A stretch of DNA of 9,223 nucleotides from NCBI GenBank assembly GCA_005882055.1, contig VBGQ01000203.1:1-9223 (forward strand), read 5' to 3'. Made by a program: the position numbers and the translations under genes. How positions within the stretch are numbered: position 1 is the stretch's first letter; every line of letters starts with the position of its first letter. Positions 1-5,487 of this stretch are shown here, in pieces. Below the pieces are notes generated by a model, which made no database searches, was not told the origin of the DNA, and worked only from the letters and a program-made list of their open reading frames with translations. The stretch comes from Chloroflexota bacterium (GTDB taxonomy: Bacteria; Chloroflexota; Limnocylindria; QHBO01).

Positions 1-429
1 CCCGACCAGCGCAACCACGCCAACGAATCCCAGCAGCAGCCCCGCGACGCGGTTGACGGTCATCGGCTCGTCGGCGAGGACGAGCGCCGCCAGCACGATC
101 GCGAACAGCGGCACGGTCCCGTTGAGGATGGCGGCGAGCGCCGAGTCGATCGACTGCTCGCCCCAGGTGATGAGCGAGAACGGGATGACGACCCCCAGCA
201 ACGCCACGACCAGCAGGTGGAGGTAGGCGTCTCGGCTGCGCGGCAGATGCTGCCTGGTGACGCGCATGGCGAGCGCGAGGACCGCGGTACCGATGGCGAG
301 CCGGGCGGCGACCAGGGTGAAGGGCGTGAGCGTCTCGACCCCGATCTTGATGAACAGGTAGCTGCTGCCCCACGCGAAGCCCAGCGCAAGGAAGACGAGC
401 CATGTGGCTCGTGGGGATCGTGATGCCAT
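1..429 (-). CDS. EamA/DMT-family transporter, N-terminal 143 residues (partial)
   Basis: Inner-membrane transporter of the drug/metabolite (EamA, 10-TMS) superfamily, usually an exporter of amino acids or other small metabolites; the substrate cannot be told. The reading frame is open from an ATG at 429 to the window edge, so only the first half is present. Visible hallmarks are the family opening FAWGSSYLFIKIG (residues 18-30) with the W-G-S-S motif after the first helix, and the end of the first EamA repeat ITWGEQSIDSALAAILNG (87-104) followed by the A-D-E-P motif (119-122). Hydrophobic segments lie near residues 9-26, 35-55, 70-88, 98-118 and 125-143, that is five helices, one full repeat. 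An alternative ATG at 403 would cut into the first helix, so 429 is preferred, although no good Shine-Dalgarno precedes it. It starts 37 nt after the dienelactone hydrolase stop on the same strand and is probably the last gene of that unit visible here. Family call is firm. Confidence 0.88.
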   Translation of the reverse strand, partial: MASRSPRATWLVFLALGFAWGSSYLFIKIGVETLTPFTLVAARLAIGTAVLALAMRVTRQHLPRSRDAYLHLLVVALLGVVIPFSLITWGEQSIDSALAAILNGTVPLFAIVLAALVLADEPMTVNRVAGLLLGFVGVVALVG

Positions 430-466
430 CGGTCTCAGCCTAGCCGCCGAACGGGCCGCCTGGGTG

Positions 467-1243
467 TCAGGTTTCCTGTCCCGGAACGCCCACGAAGCCG
501 AGCACCTGCTTCCAGGCGTCCGACGACGCCTCGGCGAACTGGTCCGCCTTGCGGTCGAAGAACGAATGCGGAGCGCCCTCGTACACGACGATCTTGTGGT
601 CGATGCCAGCCTCGTTCAGGGCAGTGTCGAATGCGTCGCGCGCATCCGCCGGAATCCCCTGGTCGGCACCTCCGAAGATCGCGAGGACCGGACAGGTGAA
701 CTTGGGCGCGAGATCGGCTGGTGCAGGCGTTCCGGACCGATGCGTGCCCGTCGGGAACCCGTAGAAGCCGATGACGCCCGAGAGATCCAGTTCCGGACGC
801 GCGGCCTGCACCAGGCTGGCGCGGCCGCCGAAGCAGAAGCCGACCGTGAAGACGCGATCCGGCGCGCCGCCCTCCGGCGAGCGGAGATAGGCAGCGGCAG
901 CAGCGACGTCCTGGTTGAGCGTCTCGGCAGCGACAAGCGGCACGTGGGTCTGGCAGTCGAACCCCTCGTCGCGCTTTCCGGTCCCCGCGGTGCGGCTGAA
1001 GAAGTCGAACGAGATGGCATCCACGCCGGCCTCCGCGAATCGCAGCGCGAGCTCCTCGAAGAACGGGTGCAGGCCCCGGACGTCGGGCAGGATCACGATG
1101 CCTGCTCCGGTGGGTTCCGCCGCCCTGGCCGCGTGTGCGGCGACCTGCGCGCCGTCGGCGGCGGTCAGCGTGAGATCGCGAGAGTCGAGGGCAGCGCCGC
1201 GGATCGGCGGCAGCGGTGGTCGGGCATCAGCGTCATAACACAT
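467..1243 (-). CDS. Dienelactone hydrolase family protein (alpha/beta hydrolase)
   Basis: Cytoplasmic alpha/beta-hydrolase of 258 residues. The classic enzyme opens dienelactone in chloro-aromatic breakdown, but most genomic members have unknown substrates, and nothing nearby suggests aromatic degradation. The catalytic triad is visible: nucleophile Cys137 in GFCFGG (135-140), Asp194 in FGGADQGIP (190-198), and His226 in GAPHSFFD (223-230). The oxyanion-side strand reads ILPDVRGLHP (51-60), with Asp54 where the classic enzyme has a glutamate. The open frame extends upstream to 1468, but that extension is arginine/proline/serine-rich and antisense-like, and lies inside the rhomboid gene. The start at 1243 gives M-C-Y-D...A-R-P-P, an N-terminus I recognise from a high-GC subfamily. 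There is no Shine-Dalgarno. It begins 28 nt after the rhomboid stop, so co-transcription is likely. Length is normal and no key residue is missing. Confidence 0.92.
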   Translation of the reverse strand: MCYDADARPPLPPIRGAALDSRDLTLTAADGAQVAAHAARAAEPTGAGIVILPDVRGLHPFFEELALRFAEAGVDAISFDFFSRTAGTGKRDEGFDCQTHVPLVAAETLNQDVAAAAAYLRSPEGGAPDRVFTVGFCFGGRASLVQAARPELDLSGVIGFYGFPTGTHRSGTPAPADLAPKFTCPVLAIFGGADQGIPADARDAFDTALNEAGIDHKIVVYEGAPHSFFDRKADQFAEASSDAWKQVLGFVGVPGQET

Positions 1244-1271
1244 GCGCTGAGTGTAGAAGCCGCTGAAGCGA

Positions 1272-2477
1272 TCAGCGCAGGAGGGCGACCTGCACCTGGT
1301 TGACCGACCACGCGGCAGCGGCCACGAGGACCAGGAGGATGCCGGCGTAGACCGCCGCGCGTCCGAGGATGCCGGCGTTGAGTCTGGTCGGCTGGGATGC
1401 GCCGCCGTATCCCGCACCGGGTGCGGACGGCGCGCCGGTCCACATTCCTGCCAGCGTGGTCCCTCCATTGGGAGCGACCAGCAGGCCGATGGCAGCTCCG
1501 ACCAGCAGCCCGCCCACGTGGCCGGTCCAGCTGATGCCCGGCACGGCGAAGGTGAAGATCAGATTGATGACCAGCAGCGGTCCCATCTGCGACAGGATCA
1601 TTCGGGCGCGCGGGTTGAGAACCAGGTGGCGACGCCGCCAGACGCTGAACCCGACCCCGAAGAGGCCAAAGATCGCCCCGGAGGCCCCCAGCACCGAGGA
1701 GTCGGGAGCGGCGAGGATCGTCAGCACGCCACCGCCGAGGGCGCAGAGCAGGTAGATGACCAGGTATTCGACGTGGCCGTAGAGCTCCTCGATCACCGGA
1801 CCGAACAGGTACAGGGCGTACATGTTGAACAGGATGTGCAGGATGCTGAACCCGCCGCCTGCGAGCGGGGCGTGCAGGAACGCATGGGTGATCAGCCGCC
1901 ACCACTCACCCTGTGCGACCAGGGGCTGGAACAGGATCCAGGCCTGCGTGAGCAGCCCGCCCTCAGTGCCCCGGGCCAGCGCCGTGTCGATGACGTAGAC
2001 CACCACGCAGGCGGCGATCAGGGCCCAGGTCACGTAGGCCGGATAGCTGCCATACGCACCCCGCGCCCTGTTGAACTGGCGTCGAGATGCGAAGTCGTGG
2101 CCGGTCTCCTTGAGCAGCCACGCGATCCGGTTGGCGATGGCTCCGCGCTCGTCGGGCGGGGCACGGCGGTCGGCCTCGCGATAGGCGCCGACCGCATCCT
2201 CGAGCTTTCCGTCCCGCACCAGCTGCTCGGCCACCCGGCGGGAACCCAGCCAGGCATTCGAGCCGCCGGCGTCGGCGGCCGCCTGCCAGGCAGCGAGGGC
2301 GCCGGCTTCGTCATCGGTCCGGTAGCGGGCGGTGCCGATCAGCAGCCAAGCCTCGCCGGCAACGTCGCGGTCGGGGTGGTGGGTCAGCTCGGTCAGGATC
2401 GCCGTCGCGTGGTCGAGGTCGCCAGCATCCAGGAGCCGCCGGCTCTCGGCGAGGCGGAGCCGGGATTCGTCAGTCAT
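1272..2477 (-). CDS. Rhomboid-family intramembrane serine protease with N-terminal TPR-like region
   Basis: Membrane-embedded serine protease of 401 residues that cleaves single-pass proteins within the membrane; the substrate is unknown. The first ~140 residues are soluble and helical with TPR-like pairs (LLDAGDLDHATAIL near 15-28; GTARYRTDDEAGALAAW near 48-64; LVRDGKLEDAVGAYREA near 86-102). The rhomboid core follows from about residue 148. Visible active-site features are the HILFNMYALYLFG motif (His214 and oxyanion Asn218), catalytic Ser266 in GASGAIFG (264-271), and catalytic His320 in TGHVGG (318-323). The W-W-R-L-I-T-H-A-F-L-H-A segment (192-203) is the typical L1 region. A further hydrophobic helix near 374-391 follows a glycine/proline-rich linker, so a seventh segment may sit after the His helix. 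No ATG lies upstream in frame and no Shine-Dalgarno precedes it; a CATAAT box 9 nt upstream suggests a leaderless or near-leaderless transcript. First gene of a unit with the hydrolase and exporter. Confidence 0.94.
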   Translation of the reverse strand: MTDESRLRLAESRRLLDAGDLDHATAILTELTHHPDRDVAGEAWLLIGTARYRTDDEAGALAAWQAAADAGGSNAWLGSRRVAEQLVRDGKLEDAVGAYREADRRAPPDERGAIANRIAWLLKETGHDFASRRQFNRARGAYGSYPAYVTWALIAACVVVYVIDTALARGTEGGLLTQAWILFQPLVAQGEWWRLITHAFLHAPLAGGGFSILHILFNMYALYLFGPVIEELYGHVEYLVIYLLCALGGGVLTILAAPDSSVLGASGAIFGLFGVGFSVWRRRHLVLNPRARMILSQMGPLLVINLIFTFAVPGISWTGHVGGLLVGAAIGLLVAPNGGTTLAGMWTGAPSAPGAGYGGASQPTRLNAGILGRAAVYAGILLVLVAAAAWSVNQVQVALLR

Positions 2478-2485
2478 GGGCGCGC

Positions 2486-2491
2486 ATTATG
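2486..2491 (-). promoter_or_regulatory. Possible -10 box of a leaderless promoter for the rhomboid gene
   Basis: Read on the minus strand this is CATAAT, 5 of 6 matches to TATAAT, in otherwise very GC-rich DNA. Its end is 8 nt before the rhomboid ATG, so transcription would begin at or next to the start codon, which fits the missing Shine-Dalgarno. No well-spaced -35 is seen: TTGATG and TTGCAT lie upstream at 9 and 20 nt. The call is an inference. Confidence 0.35.
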
Positions 2492-2516
2492 CCGGAGCGC
2501 CATCAACGGACATGCA

Positions 2517-2550
2517 ACGACCGCCGAGAGATCGGCACCTCGGCGGTCGT
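2517..2550 (-). repeat. Perfect 12-bp inverted repeat with 10-nt loop (stem-loop) between HTH gene and rhomboid gene
   Basis: ACGACCGCCGAG (2517-2528) and CTCGGCGGTCGT (2539-2550) pair without mismatch around a 10-nt loop. On the minus strand the loop is GTGCCGATCT. There is no T-tract on either side (minus-strand continuation TTGCATGTCC), so as a terminator it would be of the U-less kind common in high-GC bacteria. It lies 40 nt upstream of the rhomboid start and 86 nt after the HTH stop. It could equally be an operator palindrome just upstream of the proposed promoter. Confidence 0.6.
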
Positions 2551-2607
2551 CGCACGCCCCCCTGGCGGGAGACGTGCCGCTCCGGCGTGGGCGCCAGAGC
2601 CAGCGTC

Positions 2608-2633
2608 AAATTGCGGTCGCTGCCAGCGACCGC
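2608..2633 (-). terminator. Intrinsic-type terminator of the HTH gene
   Basis: A perfect 9-bp stem (2613-2621 with 2625-2633) closes a 3-nt loop. On the minus strand it reads GCGGTCGCT-GGC-AGCGACCGC, begins 2 nt after the TAG stop of the HTH gene, and is followed by AATTT. The T-tract is short, but stem, tight loop and position fit a rho-independent terminator. Confidence 0.65.
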
Positions 2634-2635
2634 GG

Positions 2636-2821
2636 CTACTTTGCGCGGCGCAGGAAGTCGAGCACGTCGTCGTAGCGGAATCGGCGGTCGCCGCGCTTGC
2701 AGACGCGGAAAAAGGGGAGCTCCCCGCGGTCGCCGAGCCGCTTGACGGTGTTCACGTGCAGGTGAAGCATCTCGGCGACTTCGGACGCCGTGAGCAGCCT
2801 GCCGACCTCATTGGCGATCAT
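2636..2821 (-). CDS. Excisionase/MerR-type helix-turn-helix DNA-binding protein
   Basis: Small DNA-binding protein of 61 residues with the stand-alone excisionase-family HTH fold (HTH_17 / BldC-like). The motif LLTASEVAEMLHLHVNTVKR (residues 9-28) gives the helix-turn-helix. It is followed by G-E-L-P-F-F-R-V (33-40), the basic stretch CKRGDRRFRYDDV (41-53) forming the wing, and a closing helix DVLDFLRRAK, exactly the layout of the family. Such proteins act either as recombination directionality factors or, when away from integrases, as small transcriptional regulators. No integrase or att-like site is seen here, so a regulator is more likely. It is transcribed divergently from the ferredoxin gene, with 134 nt between the starts, and is closed by its own terminator. 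No Shine-Dalgarno precedes the ATG. No upstream in-frame start gives a longer conserved product. Confidence 0.85.
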   Translation of the reverse strand: MIANEVGRLLTASEVAEMLHLHVNTVKRLGDRGELPFFRVCKRGDRRFRYDDVLDFLRRAK

Positions 2822-2845
2822 GCGTGTGTCTCGTATCCCATGGCA

Positions 2846-2869
2846 GCGCCGATTAGGTGCGGTCGGCGC
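2846..2869. promoter_or_regulatory. 7-bp inverted repeat in the divergent promoter region (possible operator)
   Basis: GCGCCGA (2846-2852) and TCGGCGC (2863-2869) form a perfect dyad around a 10-nt spacer in the 134-nt gap between the divergent HTH and ferredoxin genes. A small dimeric HTH regulator often binds such a dyad, but the assignment is inference. The rest of the gap shows no confident -35/-10 pair; TACTTT near 2917 and TAGTAA near 2884 are weak candidates for the ferredoxin promoter. Confidence 0.3.
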
Positions 2870-2955
2870 GGTTCCTGACCGGATAGTAAGGTTGGGGTGC
2901 CGTCCGCCGACCCGGTACTTTCGGTCGGGACCCAGGAGTACGTTCCACTCGCCGC

Positions 2956-3384
2956 ATGCCCGTTTTCGAGCGTCACATGTTCGTCTGCACCAGCGGCGAG
3001 TGGTGCCCCGCGGTCGACGGCGACGGACTCGGGGTGCACGCCGCGCTCAAGGCGGCGGTGAAGGCTCGTGGCCTGGGCGGGCGGATCCGGGTGAACCATG
3101 CCGGCTGCTTCAGCCAGTGCGGGAATGGACCGATGGCCGTGGTCTATCCCGAGGGCGTCTGGTACGCCGCACTCACGCCGGATGACGCGGACGAGATCGT
3201 GGATCAGCACCTGGTGGGCGGGGAGCCGGTGGCGCGCCTGCGGTACGACCCACCCGATCCTGGCCCGCACAAGCTCGAGCGCGATGAACGCGGGCGGCCG
3301 AGAGGGCGCACGGCCCCATGGCCGGCTTCGCAGCCACGGGCAGAGGCCAGCAATGGACCGAGCGTCGCAGCCGACCCCGCCTGA
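2956..3384 (+). CDS. Thioredoxin-like [2Fe-2S] ferredoxin domain protein
   Basis: A 142-residue protein with an N-terminal thioredoxin-fold [2Fe-2S] ferredoxin domain, an electron carrier related to the NuoE/HoxE cluster domain and to Aquifex-type ferredoxins. The four probable cluster ligands are Cys11 and Cys17 (VCTSGEWCP) and Cys51 and Cys55 (HAGCFSQCGNGP, 48-59), spaced C-x5-C-x33-C-x3-C. The strand PMAVVYPEGVWYAALTPDDA (59-78) and IVDQHLVGGEPV (81-92) are the conserved end of the domain. Residues from about 100 on (Pro/Arg/Ala-rich) look like an unstructured tail, and its last 11 codons overlap the next gene. The redox partner is unknown. The only purine-rich site, AGGAG at 2934-2938, is 17 nt from the ATG, too far for ordinary use. 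No in-frame start lies between, so translation may start without it. Cytoplasmic, no signal peptide. Confidence 0.88.
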   Translation: MPVFERHMFVCTSGEWCPAVDGDGLGVHAALKAAVKARGLGGRIRVNHAGCFSQCGNGPMAVVYPEGVWYAALTPDDADEIVDQHLVGGEPVARLRYDPPDPGPHKLERDERGRPRGRTAPWPASQPRAEASNGPSVAADPA

Positions 3385-4366
3385 GGAGGTCACCCGCCTC
3401 GCAGCGGAGCGAGCGCGGGCTCGGGCCGCAGGCGACTACGCGCGGGCGGACGAGATTCGCGAACAGATCCGCGACCTCGGCTGGGAATCGATGGATGCCA
3501 GCCAGGGCACGTCGCTGCGCCCGGCGCTCCCGGCGCGCGCGGACGCATCGGTCGCGTACGCGAGACCTGAGGATCTCGCCAGCCTGCTCGACGAGCCGCC
3601 CAGCCTGGCCGCCACCCTGGTCGTCCTGGCCGAGGATCACGAGTCAGACCTTCATCGGCTCCTCCAGGGACTCATCGGTCATCCTCCGCTGGTTGCCTGG
3701 GAGCTGATCGTGGTCGGCAACGCGCCCAGCTTCGACCTTGCGCCGGCGCTGGAGTCCCAGGACCTGGAGATCGAGCCGTGGCTGCTGGCGACGAGCGAGC
3801 GGCTGGGTTGGGCGGACGCCGTCAACCTGGGGTTGCGGCGTGCCCGCGGCGAGATCGCGGTCCTCCTAGACACGTCCGTCGAGCCGACCGGAGACCTGGT
3901 CGCGCCGCTGCTCGCAGCGTTCCAGTTCGACGAGGCACCGCCGGGCGACGTGGACGCCATCGAGGGCTACTGCCTCGCGGTGCGGCGTGACGTCCTGCGC
4001 GAGGTTGGCTCCTTCGACCCTCATTTCCGGTTCTACCGGAACGCGGACGTCGACTTCAGCTTCGCGGTCCGCAGCGCCGGCTGGCGCGCGGTGCGCACCG
4101 CCCCACTCCCGATCCGCCTGCACGAGCATCGAGGGTGGACGTCGCTGCCGCCGGACGAGCGCGACCGGCTGAGCAAGCGCAACTTCTATCGGTTCCTCAA
4201 GCACTGGGGCGACCGCAGGGATCTGCTCCTGCACCCTGGCCCGCGCCGGACTCCGGCTGGCGACCGCCCCTCGACCGATGCGCCGGCGGGAGCCGGCTAC
4301 TTCACGACGACGGCGATCCGGCTGTTGAGCTGCTGGCCATCCGCCTTGCTCGCTGCGACCAGGTAG
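3353..4366 (+). CDS. Glycosyltransferase (GT-A/family 2-like) with N-terminal cysteinyl-tRNA-synthetase-like tail
   Basis: A 337-residue protein in two parts. Residues ~11-57 resemble the C-terminal helical hairpin of cysteinyl-tRNA synthetase: ARARAAGDYARADEIREQIR (21-40) then D-L-G-W-E, and further Q-G-T-S-L-R, matching the synthetase pattern of basic/Ala helix, A-D-x-I-R and D-T-P-x-G-T. Residues ~85-295 are a GT2-type domain: strand TLVVLAED, then WELIVVGNAP (116-125), GWADAVNLGLRRARGEIAVL (152-171), the DxD-position motif LLDTSVE (171-177), and GYCLAVRRDVLREVGSFDPH (205-224) with FRFYRNADVDFSF. It ends with HEHRGWTSLPP and SKRNFYRFL. Sugar donor and acceptor are unknown. The start at 3353 is chosen because AGAGG sits 6 nt upstream and upstream codons are shadow sequence; it overlaps the ferredoxin by 32 nt, so translation is probably coupled. 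Oddities: the domain may lack a strand after residue 190, and the last ~22 codons run antisense into the DUF3352 gene. Confidence 0.8.
   Translation: MDRASQPTPPEEVTRLAAERARARAAGDYARADEIREQIRDLGWESMDASQGTSLRPALPARADASVAYARPEDLASLLDEPPSLAATLVVLAEDHESDLHRLLQGLIGHPPLVAWELIVVGNAPSFDLAPALESQDLEIEPWLLATSERLGWADAVNLGLRRARGEIAVLLDTSVEPTGDLVAPLLAAFQFDEAPPGDVDAIEGYCLAVRRDVLREVGSFDPHFRFYRNADVDFSFAVRSAGWRAVRTAPLPIRLHEHRGWTSLPPDERDRLSKRNFYRFLKHWGDRRDLLLHPGPRRTPAGDRPSTDAPAGAGYFTTTAIRLLSCWPSALLAATR
4282..4297 (-). terminator. Possible stem-loop terminator at the DUF3352 stop codon
   Basis: GCCGGC (4282-4287) and GCCGGC (4292-4297) form a 6-bp all-GC stem around a 4-nt loop. On the minus strand the stem starts at the last base of the TAG stop. 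There is no T-tract, and the site lies within the 3' part of the convergent glycosyltransferase gene. Weak support. Confidence 0.3.
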
Positions 4367-5487
4367 TCGAAGGGGGCGACCCACGGCTTGATGCTCGTCT
4401 CGTAGATGGCCTTGCTGTCGGCGGGGACGAATGGTTCCAGCGCCGCGCGCAGCGCGACCAGGTCGAACCAGATGGCGCCCGTATTGGACGAGCCGCCCAC
4501 GCTGTCGAGGGCCGCGCGGAAGCGCGCGCTGTTGCCGAGCGAGCTGGCCGCCTGCATGTCGAGCACACGCGCCACGAACGAGTCCCCGCTGCCGATGACC
4601 ACGCGCTGGTCGGTGACCGCGTACTGCAGGCTGGAGGCCCAGCTGGGCGTGGAGCTGCCCGCATCGAACGAGATGGTGGTAATGGTCGTGCCGCCGTGAT
4701 CCGCCGTGCTGATTTTCACGGTTGGGCCACCGTTCGCACTCGCCAGCTGCAGGAGGCTCTGCAGCTGCAACAGCTTGGTCCTGGCGATCCCTGCGTCGGT
4801 GGGCTCAGAGATCAGCCCGACGTATGGCGCCCCGTTCGCGTAGCCGCCCACGACCGCGGTGTCTCCCATCCACGATACGAACGAACCCAGGTCGCCGCCC
4901 AGCACGGCCTCCACCTGGTCGAGCTGCTGCGTCCCGACCCCCCCGCTCGCGGCGATGACGCCCTTCAGGTAGGTGATGTTGTTGGCGAGGCCCGTGCCGA
5001 TCTGGCCGCCGTCGGCGAAGAAGATCGCGTCGTTGGGGACCAGGGACGCGAGCCCACGATCGGTGTTGGCCGGCGGGCTGGACGCCAGGGTTCCGCTGGT
5101 GTCCACGACGAACCGATCGTTCTCGAACCGCGCGCTCGAGACGCTGAAGGTCGGCGCCTGCGCCGCGAGCTGGTTGATGACAGCGGCCGCGCTTGGTTGG
5201 GCCGACGCGAGATCAGTCTGGATCCCGGCCAGGAGCGCCTTCATGTCGATGCTCGCGGTCAGCACGCGATCCGCCGGGAGGCGGCTCACGGCGGCCGTGA
5301 ACTCATCCCGTGAGCCCAGGCTCGGCGCAGCGCCGGAGTGGCTGTCGAGAGCCTTGCCCACCAGGTCGGCACTGGTTCCCCCGATGAGCTCGTCCGCGGT
5401 GATCGCCCAGGCGAAGTTCTGGGGCGCGCCGGCGGGCGTATCAACCGAGGGGGCAGCCGCTGACCAGATCGTGACGCCGCCATAACC
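4297..5487 (-). CDS. DUF3352 domain-containing protein, C-terminal part after a frameshift
   Basis: Downstream ~70% of a DUF3352 protein whose N-terminal part lies in another frame (5490-5981). The frame given starts at the frameshift; taken alone, the first usable start would be a GTG at 5361 with no ribosome site. The continuation reads G-Y-G-G-V-T-I-W-S (first residues), then FAWAITADELIGG, later VLTASIDMKALLAG, PNDAIFFADGGQIGTGLANN and VLGGDLGSFVSWMGDTAVVG. It is rich in Ala/Gly/Ser and acidic residues, as expected for an extracytoplasmic domain, and ends I-A-V-V-V-K. Repairing one base would give about 561 residues in total, the usual size for the family. The family is of unknown function and is held outside the membrane by one N-terminal helix. 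The 3' end overlaps the convergent glycosyltransferase by 70 nt. Whether the gene is broken in the cell or only in this sequence cannot be decided here. Confidence 0.75.
   Translation of the reverse strand, partial: GYGGVTIWSAAAPSVDTPAGAPQNFAWAITADELIGGTSADLVGKALDSHSGAAPSLGSRDEFTAAVSRLPADRVLTASIDMKALLAGIQTDLASAQPSAAAVINQLAAQAPTFSVSSARFENDRFVVDTSGTLASSPPANTDRGLASLVPNDAIFFADGGQIGTGLANNITYLKGVIAASGGVGTQQLDQVEAVLGGDLGSFVSWMGDTAVVGGYANGAPYVGLISEPTDAGIARTKLLQLQSLLQLASANGGPTVKISTADHGGTTITTISFDAGSSTPSWASSLQYAVTDQRVVIGSGDSFVARVLDMQAASSLGNSARFRAALDSVGGSSNTGAIWFDLVALRAALEPFVPADSKAIYETSIKPWVAPFDYLVAASKADGQQLNSRIAVVVK

Noticed and set aside
404..1303. 299-codon open frame on the plus strand opposite the hydrolase
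   Set aside because: Shadow of a gene with a complete Cys-Asp-His triad on the other strand.
1244..1468. 75-codon N-terminal extension of the dienelactone hydrolase
   Set aside because: Lies inside the rhomboid coding region and is Arg/Pro/Ser-rich; the M-C-Y-D start at 1243 fits the family.
1518..2675. 385-codon open frame on the plus strand across the rhomboid gene
   Set aside because: Asp/Gly/Arg/Glu-rich antisense shadow of a gene with clear rhomboid motifs; no domain features of its own.
2636..2821. Excisionase-like gene as a sign of a prophage or integrative element
   Set aside because: No integrase, att-type repeat or phage gene nearby, and no composition change; more likely a chromosomal regulator.
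3098..3352. 85-codon N-terminal extension of the glycosyltransferase
   Set aside because: Is a shifted frame of the ferredoxin gene; the ATG at 3353 has its own ribosome site.
4135..5313. 392-codon open frame on the plus strand across DUF3352
   Set aside because: Antisense shadow caused by GC-rich codon use; no motif, and no ribosome site was seen.
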